Positions 44,245 to 55,135 of a stretch of 64,000 bases of DNA are shown piece after piece. The first letter of the stretch is position 1. Each line of letters begins with the position of its first letter. A model generated the notes under the pieces. The model saw only the letters and a program-made list of their open reading frames with translations, made no database searches and was not told the DNA's origin. Source of the DNA: Sodiomyces alkalinus F11 (Eukaryota; Ascomycota; Sordariomycetes; Glomerellales; Plectosphaerellaceae); the NCBI RefSeq assembly GCF_003711515.1, contig NW_021167079.1:2640323-2704322 (forward strand). The letters are read 5' to 3'. The translations under genes were made by a program, and so were the position numbers.

Positions 44245-45051
44245 ATGTCAGAACCACTCACCAAGGTCGACTCCGCCGTCCAGGGCTTGTCTTCATCGCC
44301 GCCCAAGGAGAAGGGCCATAGAAGGGCCAGCTCCAGCGCTGCTGGCGTGATGAACATCAATGATCTTGGTAAGTTCCCTTACTTCAGGTTCGATTCCCGA
44401 CCCTGCTTATTTCACACGTTCTGCTTCGAATCTCTCGGAACCAGAAGCATGGAACTAATTCGCTTGCCCCTTTCCAGAGGCCCAGGGCATTGAACTAAAG
44501 CTTGAACCGGACACACAGAAGACCGGATGGTAAGTCGTTTTGTGCCCTTTGCCGTTCTCTCGAGTATGATCGGAGGGGTGAACCGTCAATTTGTCTGCGA
44601 AGGCGCTGCGTCTGCTTTATCTAAGCTAACCAGCTTCGCTCCTCACATAGGAAGATCAACACATCCCCGAGCTCAATAGAGGAGCCAGCAATGCTCAAAA
44701 AACTGCTGACCACACCCCCCGTCAAGAAGATTGACTTGCGATTCCCGCTAGGAATGGAGGTGACCGCAAGGAACCTCAAGGGGGTAACAATCAAGGATGC
44801 CATGGATGCCATCTACAAGGCATACAAGAAGAAGGTACGTCGCTGATTATTTACCGACATGTTTTACTTCCTCAGATGGGATTTGACTGGTCTTGCAATA
44901 GGCCGACGATGAACTAGACCAGCCATACTTGTTGGGCTTTGAGTGGGACAAGGAGGATTCGTGGACGCGACTTATTGTGCACCTCGCCAAGAACCCAACC
45001 ACCTCGTCTTCTGGTGGCGGCGGCAAGAAGAAGAAGAAGAACCAGGAGTAA
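44245..45051 (+). CDS. Conserved small fungal protein, possibly DUF6699-like
   Basis: Four exons (44245-44368, 44478-44529, 44651-44834, 44902-45051) give 169 residues. A Ser/Lys-rich N terminus precedes a compact domain: GWKINTSPSSIEEP, PPVKKIDLRFPLGMEV, LKGVTIKDAMDAIYKAYKKK and GFEWDKEDSWTRLIVHL. The tail is Gly- then Lys-rich (GGGGKKKKKNQE). The order of a strand-rich start, a GVT...D.L.AI helix and a W/R strand resembles proteins with the fungal DUF6699 domain, but this is a weak match by eye. No function can be given. The reading frame is kept exactly across all three introns, which supports the model. A long CT-rich leader suggests good expression. Confidence 0.75.
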
Positions 45052-46607
45052 AGAGGCGAAGAAGGCCTGCCCACCGGCCACACACTTCGGTCATCTTATC
45101 CAATACTCCCTCTACACCCCTCCCTCACCATATCTATGTACCTATCTGGTATTGGTATCAGGTTTCTTCCGGTGTCTCAGCTTTCTTCGGCGTCTGCGAG
45201 GCGAACTTGGGTGCACATGGTAAAGAACGGGATATTGCGATAATTTATCGTCGGATGGGGCTGGAACCTTTTGCGTTCTGCTTTAGAAACACCGCCGGCA
45301 TGCCGCTGCGAACCTTTTCTGTCCGGTACCAATCTCGGACCGCGTGTATCACGAGTATACTTCTGGGGCAGACAATTGTCACCTTCACTGAAACCGCAGG
45401 ACGCTAGCAGTATGGTCTTGCTATGAGCCCTGGTATGACAAACAACGAATATTAAATCGTCATTTAATCGGACTATCAAGTGTTTGCATTGGTTTCTGCG
45501 TCATATCCTCGGTGTCCAGCTCCTTTATGCACATCGCGGAGGCCTCAGAGGATGCGTTGTTGGGTTTTAATGCTCCCTAATGAGCATGATGCCCCGGAGA
45601 GATGGGAAAAGAAGGGAGAAGCATCTTAAACATGTCTAACCTACATGAAGGAACCACCGCAAGGAGATTCGGTTCGCTAACTTGCCAGAAAATTTGAGCG
45701 GGTTGCTCAAGAATCAACAGCTGGGGGTTAGGAATAGTCCTCGCGACCCGGCGTTGGGGATCCGTAAGCGCCCAATTCCCGCGGTCGCTGAAATATAGTG
45801 GCGGTTCGGCAGCGTCCCAGCCGTTGGCTCAGTAGCGTTCGCTCGTATGACCAGGCGGATATCTCGAAACAACCTTAGAGAGCATGCCGAGTCTGGAAGA
45901 GTGTCGCTGGATTCGTGTGTAGTTGGCATCGCCCCTTTCAGCCTTCAGTTTTGCGTCTCGACTCTCCGGCTCCGGAATGCTTCGTCTCGTCATTGCCTTC
46001 GGAATCTGATGTGTATTCGCGTTGTCGCGGCGAATTTGATTATGCTGGCGTATCCAAATCCTTGACAGGCGAATATATCACCATTGGAAATTTGGAATAG
46101 GAGAGGAGCAGAAGAGCTGCATAATGGACGTCGGATCACTGAAGTTGACGTCGTCAATTTGTGAGGTCCGCCTTATAGTGGGTCTGATTTGGGCGTCCAG
46201 TCACGTGGTACTGCTGAGTAAATCGATGTCAAAACGGAATGAATTGTCCCCGGCTACTATCGGCAGGGAAGTCCCTCTTCCTGTCACGGTCACGAGTGCG
46301 GAAGCGGAGGAGTCGGTCGGCTTAAGCTGGATGTTCACGGAGAACTGACGTCTTTCCCCCCTCCCCAGAGTTTGGTGGCTGTTCCACAGCTACCGAGAAT
46401 CCGAGATACCGTTACCTGCTTCTGTTTTTAAGAACACTTTGTCAGAACACGTCCAACAATGGAATCTCCCGTCTCAGTCACAACTTTCTTCGCCATCGGG
46501 ATCAAGCGATTCGATCCTTGACAAGAGAATTGCCTACGTACAGTCAGTCCTTCACATCAGCTCGTCATCCATTAAGCCTGTCAGCCCCCGTTGGCCACGT
46601 TGTCACC
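45052..46607. promoter_or_regulatory. Upstream region of homogentisate dioxygenase
   Basis: No gene supported. The sequence is unremarkable, with no strong repeats. The last 200 bases form the presumed promoter and leader of the downstream gene. Confidence 0.45.
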
Positions 46608-48130
46608 ATGCCTGTCACCACGTTTGACTTCCCTGAGAAATACAGGTATCAGACCGGCTTCGACTCCCATCTTGAGTTCGTCTCTCCGTTACCGCCCCTC
46701 CTCTCCCACCCTACACCACGTGGGCTTTACCAGGCACGTCGGAGCTAATTGATGACTGCTTCTCTAGGTCCGAAGCCGTCCCCGACTCGCTCCCCATCGG
46801 CCAAAATTCTCCCCAGAAACCGCCTCATGGTCTTTACGCGGAGAAGCTTTCCGGAACCTCCTTCACGGCGCCTCGGCACGACAACAGGCAAGCCTGGCTC
46901 TACCGCATCCTCCCCTCCTGCGCGCATGCTCCGTTCGGCCCGGCCATCACCTCGATAGCAGAAAAGCAGGAGAACGGGGGGGGTGGGGAGAATGGCGTGC
47001 AATCCTCGCCCAAGTTGCACTACATCCCCAACCAGTTGAGGTGGGATCCTTTCGACCATGACCAGTCCAAGACACTAGATTTCGTCTCGGGACAACGCCT
47101 GGTTGCCGGCGCCGGCGACCCGACCCTGAAGCAGGGTATCGGAATCTACGTCTACGCCGCCGGCAAGGATATGGAGGACCGTTCGGCGTTCTACTCAGCC
47201 GACGGTGATCTTCTCATTGTGCCTCAGGAGGGAACTCTCGATATCCGCACCGAGTTCGGCTATCTGCTCGTTCGGCCCATGGAAATCTGCGTCATCCCTC
47301 GGGGCGTGAAGTATCACGTATCTCTTCCCTCCGGCTCAGCTCGCGGATACGCTCTCGAGCTGTACCAGGGCCACTTCAAGTTGCCGGAACTCGGGCCCAT
47401 CGGCACCAACGGTCTTGCCAACGAACGCGACTTCCAGGCCCCCGTCGCCGCCTTCGACGAGGACTTTGGCGCCACCGCACAGGAGGGGCCCCACAGCTAC
47501 ACCATCACCGTCAAGTTCGACAACACCTACTTCCAGGCCCACCAGTCACACACCCCCTTTGACGTCGTCGCCTGGCACGGGAACTACTACCCGGTAAAGT
47601 ACGACCTCGGCCGCTTCAACACCGTCGGTACCATCTCGTACGACCACCCGGACCCATCCATCTTCACCGTGCTCACCGCGCCGTCCGGCGTCCCCGGGGC
47701 CGCCATCGCCGACTTTGTCATCTTCCCGCCCCGCTGGCTCGTGGCCGAGGACACCTTCCGGCCGCCGTACTTCCACCGCAACACGATGAGCGAGTTCATG
47801 GGCCTCATCACCGGCGACTACGACGCCAAGCGCGCCGGCCGGGGCGGTTTCGTACCCGGCGGTGCCAGCTTGCACAACACCATGAGCGGACACGGGCCCG
47901 ATGCCGCCAGCAGCGAGGGGGCCCGGAACGCCGAGCTGCGGCCCGCCAAGGTGGGGACCGGCAGCTGCGCTTTCATGTTCGAGAGCTGCGCCATGGTCGG
48001 CGTCACGGACTGGGGTTTGCGGACTTGCAGCAAGGTTCAGGAACGGTATGCCGAGGAGAGCTGGGGCGGTGTGCCTGTGCACTGGAAGCGGCCTGACGGA
48101 GTGTCAAAGGGTGCTCACCTGCTAAAGTAG
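46608..48130 (+). CDS. hmgA: Homogentisate 1,2-dioxygenase
   Basis: Fe(II) ring-cleaving dioxygenase converting homogentisate to maleylacetoacetate in phenylalanine/tyrosine breakdown, and able to limit pyomelanin formation. Exons 46608-46675 and 46768-48130 give 476 residues. The N terminus reads [39 protein letters not shown] with the intron at HL|E. Conserved blocks are [63 protein letters not shown], and the iron-binding [16 protein letters not shown] (His and Glu), then [15 protein letters not shown] (His). The donor is GTTCGT, a weak but valid GT site. A Gly-rich insertion (ENGGGGENG) follows TSIAEKQ. The usual fungal partners fahA and maiA are not in this window. Confidence 0.95.
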
Positions 48131-48297
48131 GTTATGTAATGTGTTGTGTTTAGGACGCCGTTGTCCCAGAGACTGGGCTTACCTGAGTGGGAGGTTATTT
48201 GGGTAGGGGGTCTGTGTTTCCAATGCAACTTAGAGTGAATTGCAGCCCAGCTTCGCCGCAAGAGACTTGTCGGGATGCCTGCCCATCTTTCTAGAAA

Positions 48298-48681
48298 GTG
48301 AAAGACTTAGAAGACCCCGTCGCCGACGATTTCCTGGTGCGGCTGGCCTGGAAAGCCTCGTCGGGCCAGGCTGTGCCGGGCGTCACCAACGTGAACACAG
48401 CCGGCGGAGCCGAGGGAACTCCGTCCACAAACATCCTAGGACGTATGTTCTTTATCTACGTGCTGACACAGTCCTTTCATTATATGGCGACCTCCGGACT
48501 CGAATTTGGCTATATGGCGACCGGCGAGACCCTCTTATTTCTACGCGTGGCTCGAGACGACCCGACCACGCTCCTGTACTATACTGAAGTCTTTCCCCAG
48601 TACTGCCGCCCAGATAGGGCCAACGCCGATACGGACATCCCAGCTAACGGCGCCGCCGTCGACGTTGTAAATAGCAAATAG
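48298..48681 (+). pseudogene. Broken fragment related to the nuclease/kinase-like gene
   Basis: An open stretch of 127 codons without an ATG (it opens at a GTG after an in-frame TAG). It is related to the neighbouring minus-strand gene: SFHYMATSGLEFGYMATGE here against AFHYMISSGLEFGYVASGE there, followed by FLRV..DDP.TL and a VFP motif. It corresponds to roughly residues 265-350 of that 753-residue protein and lacks both ends. Orientation is opposite to the intact copy. It ends in AT-rich DNA (48660-48800). Best read as a remnant of an inverted duplication or of a second family member. Confidence 0.7.
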
Positions 48682-48821
48682 TAAATAGTAATAATTAACT
48701 ATTTTCATAAATCCCTCAATTCTATTACTGCCCTATCTATGGTATGTAAATTGATGCGCTGTATTGCTTTAGCTATAGTAAAACGCTCTATATTATAGTA
48801 TACCTCGTGAAGCCAGAGTCG

Positions 48822-51083
48822 TCATGCCGCCGTCCGCGCCCGCTTGTCTACACGATTATCTTCACCAACCCCTCCTCTACTGCCGTGGTGGAGCGCGTTC
48901 AGGCCTCTCTTTACCTGCAGCGGCGAACGTTGCGGCGACGAGGGCGACGACGCTGCTGCTGCCGCTGCCATCGGCACAATTCGCAAACCGGCATCGTCAA
49001 AATCAAACTGCATTACCCGACTCACCTCCTCGTTCCACGCCAGATTGGCGTCGTGGATGTCATCATTCTCCAGCCCGGCCTCCCACAGCTCCGTCCACGT
49101 CCTCTTGGCCTCCGCGTCCAGATCCACGCCCGCGGGACGTAGGTCTCGCGAGCTCAAATCGGGTCCCGCGTACGACATGAGCAGCATGTGCGACACCCAC
49201 TGGCAGTTGCGCAGCGGGATCGACCGCGCCAGGTCGACGGTGCCTAGGCAGACGGGGATGATGCGGCCCTGGAAGGCATCCAGGGCCTTGTAGATGGCAG
49301 CCTCGTGCTGCAGCACGCGGTGATGCATGGCCTGGACGGCCTTGGCCACGAACGTGTAACCTAGCACCGTGAGGGTGATTTTGAAGAGAGCGCCATAGCG
49401 GCCGAAGTACCCGTCAAACAGGAGGCTCTGGCAGTCTCTCTCTATGTGGTCAGCTAGTTGGGCCACAAGGCGCGCCTGGAACTGGGCCACTGTGACTGGA
49501 TGCACGTCCTTGCCGCCTGTTCGATGGAGCTCTACGTTGGGACACTTGGGATCCAGCCTCTGGCCACGGCAGAGACCACGGAGACACCCCTGCGTGCAGT
49601 ACGGCAGCGTCGGAGGCGCTACTATAAAAGGCCCCGTGAGACGCGCCTGTTGGGCTCCGCTAGGTCCTGTCACTTCGCCGCCCGTTCCCGTCGATGACGA
49701 TCCATCCGCGTGTGGGCGTTTCCGGGGGCTTTGGGCGCCAGCAGCACCGCCACCAGTGGCGCTGCTGCTTCCGTCGGCATTACCTCCAGCGTTTCCTCCG
49801 GCATTGCTTCCGTCGTTGCCTCTGTCATGTGGCAGCAGCGGGAGCGGTATGTCCGCCAGAGCAGGCACAGTGGCCTTGGACTTGGGCCACCGTCTCAGAT
49901 CGCCATCCCTGGCGCCAATCCAACTTGCCGAGCGGCGAGTAGAATCGATAGACAGCATGGACAACGTGGCTAGATGGGCGGCGGCCGTCTCGCGGGGCGC
50001 CCGTGAGGCAACCACTCCTCCAGGACCCCGGTTCGCGGGGAAGACAGACATGAAATAGTAGAGCGTGTTCGGGTCGTCCTCCATCACACGGAGGAACACC
50101 AGGCCTTCCCCGGAAGCCACATACCCAAACTCGAGGCCAGAGGAAATCATATAGTGGAAGGCCTGGCAGAGCGCCTTGGCCACATGTACCTCACCCGGCA
50201 GTCCAGTCGAGTCAGATACGGCGATGTCTTGGCGAGCCGTCCGCAGAAAAAAGTCATCGCCGGGCGCAGACAAGACTCGGTTTAGCTTCCCCCCGTTAAG
50301 GGCGTGAGCCGGCTTGATCTCGGCCACTAGAACAGGCTCCTCCTTGGGTCCCGGCCTGTCGGCGCAAGGATAGGCGATCAGCCATCGGTCCGGAACGCCC
50401 ATGTCCTTAACGGGCGACCGTTTCTTCCGAGGCGGCTCTGTCGACGACGACGCCCTTTCTCCTGTGGACTGCTCGAGCGATGGGTCATTTTTGCCCTCGA
50501 GTGCTATGCCGTACACGTTGCCGTGGAACTTAACCGCCCTGAACTTGCTGTGGTCTGCCACGCCGAGGTACTCCGACACCACCGTCGCCGCCGGCTTCTC
50601 GATGGCCGCGCGGACAAAGGGCCGCAGCGCCAGCTCGCTCGAGACCTTGGGGCTAAGGTCGTTGCCCAGAAACTCGACAGATATCAACGACGGGAAGCAC
50701 GCACGGCCGGCAAGCACTGCAGAAAATGCGTCGAACGTGGCGTTGTGGATAGCCGCAAAGTCCGTCCACGGCTGGAAGTGCTGTGGATAGAACTTGCCCT
50801 CGACTTTCGTTGCCGAGGGTTTGGATGTCTTGACCGGGTTGGGCTCAATAGAGAACCTGGCGAATACGTGCCGCTCGACATTGAGGATGTAGTCAGACAA
50901 TTGAGTCGACGCTTCACGCTGCTGCAAGTGTTCCTTTGCGCGTCTCTCCTGCTCCTTTTCGCGTCTCTCCTGCTCTTCTCGCGCTTCTGCTGCCTCTTTG
51001 TCACGTATCAGCTGCTTCTCTCGTTCTTGGAATTGCTTCTCACGCTCTTGAAGCGCCTTGATCTGACGTTCGAGGTCCTCCAT
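48822..51083 (-). CDS. Coiled coil / nuclease-like / protein-kinase-like fusion protein
   Basis: Intact single-exon frame of 753 residues. Residues 1-60 are a charged coiled coil (repeated EREKQ, RREKEQERR). The central part (about 70-370) has RWLIAYPCADR and EEPVLVAEIKPAHAL. The E-x-K after a hydrophobic strand resembles the PD-(D/E)xK nuclease core. A Gly/Asn/Ser linker follows, then CTQGCLRGL. The C-terminal part looks like a degenerate protein kinase: YTFVAKAV (Lys strand), HEAAIYKAL (Glu helix), LLMSYAGPDLS, NDDIHDANLAWN (catalytic Asp and Asn kept, His lost) and MQFDFDDA in place of DFG. The design recalls fungal FunK1/Crinkler-type nuclease-kinase proteins (recollection, not a search). 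It shows no RIP damage although it borders a RIP block. Confidence 0.7.
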   Translation of the reverse strand: MEDLERQIKALQEREKQFQEREKQLIRDKEAAEAREEQERREKEQERRAKEHLQQREASTQLSDYILNVERHVFARFSIEPNPVKTSKPSATKVEGKFYPQHFQPWTDFAAIHNATFDAFSAVLAGRACFPSLISVEFLGNDLSPKVSSELALRPFVRAAIEKPAATVVSEYLGVADHSKFRAVKFHGNVYGIALEGKNDPSLEQSTGERASSSTEPPRKKRSPVKDMGVPDRWLIAYPCADRPGPKEEPVLVAEIKPAHALNGGKLNRVLSAPGDDFFLRTARQDIAVSDSTGLPGEVHVAKALCQAFHYMISSGLEFGYVASGEGLVFLRVMEDDPNTLYYFMSVFPANRGPGGVVASRAPRETAAAHLATLSMLSIDSTRRSASWIGARDGDLRRWPKSKATVPALADIPLPLLPHDRGNDGSNAGGNAGGNADGSSSATGGGAAGAQSPRKRPHADGSSSTGTGGEVTGPSGAQQARLTGPFIVAPPTLPYCTQGCLRGLCRGQRLDPKCPNVELHRTGGKDVHPVTVAQFQARLVAQLADHIERDCQSLLFDGYFGRYGALFKITLTVLGYTFVAKAVQAMHHRVLQHEAAIYKALDAFQGRIIPVCLGTVDLARSIPLRNCQWVSHMLLMSYAGPDLSSRDLRPAGVDLDAEAKRTWTELWEAGLENDDIHDANLAWNEEVSRVMQFDFDDAGLRIVPMAAAAAASSPSSPQRSPLQVKRGLNALHHGSRGGVGEDNRVDKRARTAA

Positions 51084-51730
51084 GCTAACGTTGGTTGTAG
51101 GAACCGTGAATTAAGGCGGGAGTTAGCTAGCTCCCCGATAAACCCGTTGCTTTTCCTTAGGCAGCCATCCGGATACAGGTAATTCCGAACCGTGACCCCA
51201 TAGCAACCCACAGTCTCGACCCACGCGGTACCCTGAGGCCGTAGTGTAGAGCCCGTATTTGGTGATGTCCTTACGAGCCCACCAAAATACAGCACGCTAT
51301 CGTCACGGCCCTGAAATTCCTGAGGGGAAGTTCAGAGGCCTATACCTACCCCTAAGGCTTATGCCTACCCCCGAGGCTCGTGCTAATACAACACACCCCC
51401 CTAGTTAGAGCGGATCCACTTTTCCGGGCCGACTAGTGTAATAGAGCAGGGCCGTAATGGCATAAAACTGGATCGTCTAGATAATGTAAATTGTGATGGA
51501 TGATGGGTGAAAATCTAGATACAGGAAGATCGGATGAAACGCTCCTTATATAATCCGGTCGGTTACGTGCACCTATTGTCGAATAGACCACAGTCTTTTC
51601 GGTTATGTAATGGGCCGGATTGCCAAGAGTATAATTCGGGTGGACGCTTACAGAACCTGCACTATATAAAATACGGTGGCAGCGTTTCCCTAACGGTCGG
51701 AGACAGTTATAATTATATATAATTGCCTTA
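51084..51730. other. Transition zone before the RIP block
   Basis: No gene supported. Base composition is still ordinary (CA and TG frequent) until about 51720, then changes sharply. It contains the promoter of the nuclease/kinase-like gene. Confidence 0.5.
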
Positions 51731-52139
51731 ATCAAATTTTAACCTATTTTATAACGATTTTAACTACGCTTTATCTAATAATTAAGAGTCTTACTTACTA
51801 AGTGAAGATATACCTATTTTACCTACTATTTTACCTTTACTACTATCGATTTAAGAAGCTATCTAGCCGCGCCGATATAGCATGTTAATCTATAAAATAA
51901 CTATTAAGATATCGTATCTTAGCCCTATTATATATAAAACCTATAAGGATTAGGAGCTCTAGCCACGCCTGTACGAATCGGTTACCACCTATAATAACAT
52001 GTGGAGGTTTCTCCGCCTAGTCGATCCGACTTAGTCCCCCGAAAAGACTATAATGCCGAATTCGACTCTTTCCCCTTTATAACGCCTAGGCGTACCCCTA
52101 TATAATATCTCGACCTTACGGACGCTGGCTAGAAAGCGT

Positions 52140-52390
52140 ACGACGTTAAAATCGCTCGCTAGAAGATCCTATAAACCTAGATAAGAGTACTCTTTAACGA
52201 GCTTCTTAACTAGATTAGACTAACTGCCTTTAACGGCTTAAACCTTTTTAACTAGGCGTTTAACGGTAGGACGAATAGCCGTATCCGTATATAGGTTAAC
52301 GTAGGTAATCTTATCGGCTTTACTAAGGCGGTTAAGCTTAGTATAGTTATCGTACTATTAAAGGAACGTGGAGAGGGACTTACTACTAAA
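52140..52390 (-). mobile_element. Minus-strand relic frame, probably retroelement gag
   Basis: Reading leftward, one frame is coding-like apart from TAA/TAG at likely Gln/Trp positions. It includes YDNYTKLNRLSKADKITYV, then TAIRPTVKRLVKKV and LVKKLVKEY. The type of element is not certain. It lies in opposite orientation to the copia and gypsy relics and stops near the left edge of the block. Confidence 0.45.
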
Positions 52391-54284
52391 GCGGGGAGCT
52401 CTAGTAGCGAGGGGATTTAGGGGTGCTCTCGATATAGCGGTAATAGGGGGTAGGGCTCTAACGACCTCGGCGATAATACTCTCTCGGTCACGGCTTATTA
52501 AGGCTTATAGTAGCTTAATCAGGTCTTTAGCGGTAGTAGGGGACTACTAACGCTTAGGGGCGGCGGTAGTAGGAGCGTTCGAAGCGGGCTAGGTAGTAAA
52601 AATAGGGTAGGCAGGGGTAGTAGTCGATCTATAGGCAGGGGTAGATCTAAAGGCTAATCCGGGGGCAGTATTAGGGGTAGTTATCGAAATAGTAGTTAGA
52701 GCCGTGGTAGACGTAGTAGTCGGCCTAAAAGCGGGCGGAGGTAAGGCCGTAGCCCTAATATCGTGGTTCCCTTAATTAGGGGCAGTAGAAATAGCGGGCG
52801 TAAGAATAAGGGGAATAGCCGGCGAGGGAGCCTTATTATCGGAGTCGCTAACGACGATAATAAGGGTAGCCTCGCGATACTAATTCTAAGTATCTATAGT
52901 ATTTTAGGTATAAGTATAAGGGGGTAGGCGAATAATAATAATAGGGTTAGGGCGTTTAGGGAAAGGTTTTTTAAAATAATCGTCTAGCGAGAAGATCCTA
53001 TAGGTATTCTAGATACTAGCTAGGTTATTATATATATTATCTCGTCTTAATAAGAGTAATAAAGTCTTTAATAAGAGGGTAATCCTAGGTTTTACTCCGT
53101 AATACTTATCTTCGGGGTTAGGCTTTTCTAACTCACTATAAAGGAAAAGGCCCCTTATAATTAGGAGATTACCTATTAGTAAAAAGGCTATACTCACGGA
53201 TATAAATATTAAAAGCACTACACGCTAAGTCTTACGAAGAGGTATTATAACTTACTTATAGGGTCCGTAAAGGTCTTTACTAGACTATCGGGTCCTCTTA
53301 TAAGGTATTGTTATTTCGCTCCTATACTCGGTATTAGCTTTTTATTAGGTCTGCTAGGGTTCAGTTACCCTAATCCGGGTAAGCTGCTCTTGGCGGTCTT
53401 ATCTTTTCTTCGCTATCGTGCAAGAATCTATTTTAATTAGTAATAGGGGTTATAAGCCCCCTATTAAGTCTATTCTATATCCGGAATCTAACTCTATTAT
53501 AATCTAATCGGTTTTTTCTATTCCTATAATTACTACCTCCGTGGCGGCGGGTCTTATAATTAAAAGTGTTAATAGTTCTTTAACTCTTACCTAAGCAGTT
53601 ATTTCTTTTCCTAATCTTATTAGAGTAAATCTCCCCTTAGTCTTAAAGCGTTAAATCCTTCCTTAGTTATTATCTTTATATTCTTCCTAGGGTTATTAAC
53701 TAATAGTCCGTTTAGGAGGGCCGGAACCTCCCTTAAGCGCCTTTATTACTCTGATTAGGGTTAGAATACTTTAGGGACGCCGAATAAATCGGCCTCCGAG
53801 TACTATATTATAACTGGATAAAGACGTAGTGGCACTAGATCGTTAAGATAAAGATTAGATAAAGAGGTTAGTCTAGCAAAACCACGATATATAACTAAAA
53901 TATAACTAACACCACTATAACCTTTAGCGAAGAAGTAGATTGGTAATCACTATTCTAATTAGGATAACGTAAGTTAAACTGGAAAGATACCTTAAACGTA
54001 GAATAAGCAATTATAAAAGAGAATAATAATTATATATTAGTCCCTCGATAGGGATATCCGGCTCCTATCCTTAATATATATATAGGGGGTGGACCCCGTA
54101 GCCTTGAAAAGGGGGTTATATAACCACCTGCCAAACCACTCTAAAGCCGTATCTACGCGGTTATATTACCGATAATAGTCTTAATCGAAAGAGTAGTTAA
54201 GCGTATATGATACGCTTATTTAGCGGTATAATCGCGTAGCGCGCTAATAAGCAGGATACGGTCACGATATTAATAATAGAAGCA

Positions 54285-54805
54285 GAGCTATTAGTGTTAG
54301 TATAAGGTGTAAAAAAGAGTATCTTTATATAACGCCTATTACTTAGTATAGGAGTCGAATTTAATGATCCGGAATTAAGGATCTTATACGATAATAACTA
54401 AACGATTCGATTAGTTAATTAAGAGATTAGTATACTAATAACGCGCCTCTATCACGTTAATATCCACGGCCACTAATTACGTTAAGTAAAGGAATAAGGG
54501 TAAATACTCGTAATATACGTTACGAGCGCGGAAATAATAGTAGATGGATTAAGAAAGGCGTTATACGGCGAGAAATTTAAGATATTTAGGTCCTAGGTAG
54601 GAGTAATAAATATACGGGAACGGCTATAGTAAAAATGGCTAGAGAAGGTCCGGATAGAGTATTTAGAGGACCTAGAGGATGAATTTAAGGGCGGCTATAG
54701 CGAAAAGATTACCTAGGCCGTTGTTATAGGTATACTATAAGGAGTGATAGGCGACTACTCAACGATATAAGATCACCTAAGGACTAGTAGGAACTAAAGA
54801 GGGGG
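54285..54805 (+). mobile_element. Ty1/copia RNase H C-terminal relic with polypurine tract
   Basis: One plus-strand frame shows the end of a copia-type RNase H with RIP stops: YDNN, TRLYHVNIHGH (His motif), ILVIYVTSAEIIVDGLRKAL (the DGLTKAL-type end). About 150 bases later a polypurine tract (aaagaggggg, 54796-54805) marks the expected start of the 3' LTR. Reverse transcriptase is not readable upstream, so the element is truncated or interrupted. Confidence 0.75.
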
Positions 54806-55135
54806 TATCGTGATAAGATTATTCGTTGAGTCCTTCTAAGACTCTCGGAACTATAGAAGGCACTCACCTCTTTATACCTACCTAAGGTTTTCTAACTAAG
54901 TGGGTAGTAAGAGGCCTCCTTAGGACTAAGTTTAGGCGTAAGCTGGTTCCTAAGCTAACTAGCTTACTAGATCTAAGCCGACTTCTAAGCTGACTAGCTT
55001 ATTTAACCTCGACGCGTTATATCTTTAATAGTCTGACCTGACTACGATCCCCCTATCTATATATAAGTCTAGTGCTAGTCCTGTGGTAACGTATAAGTAC
55101 TATATATTCTAATAATATGCCCCTCTCTAGAAATA
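54806..55135 (+). repeat. Putative 3' LTR of the copia relic
   Basis: Begins right after the polypurine tract. The right boundary is a guess, because the terminal dinucleotides are obscured by RIP and no intact 5' LTR was recognised to align. Confidence 0.35.

Noticed and set aside
52368..53218. Short frames in the RIP block that look like membrane proteins
   Set aside because: The AT-rich RIP process creates Ile/Leu/Tyr-rich frames. These are parts of decayed elements, not genes.
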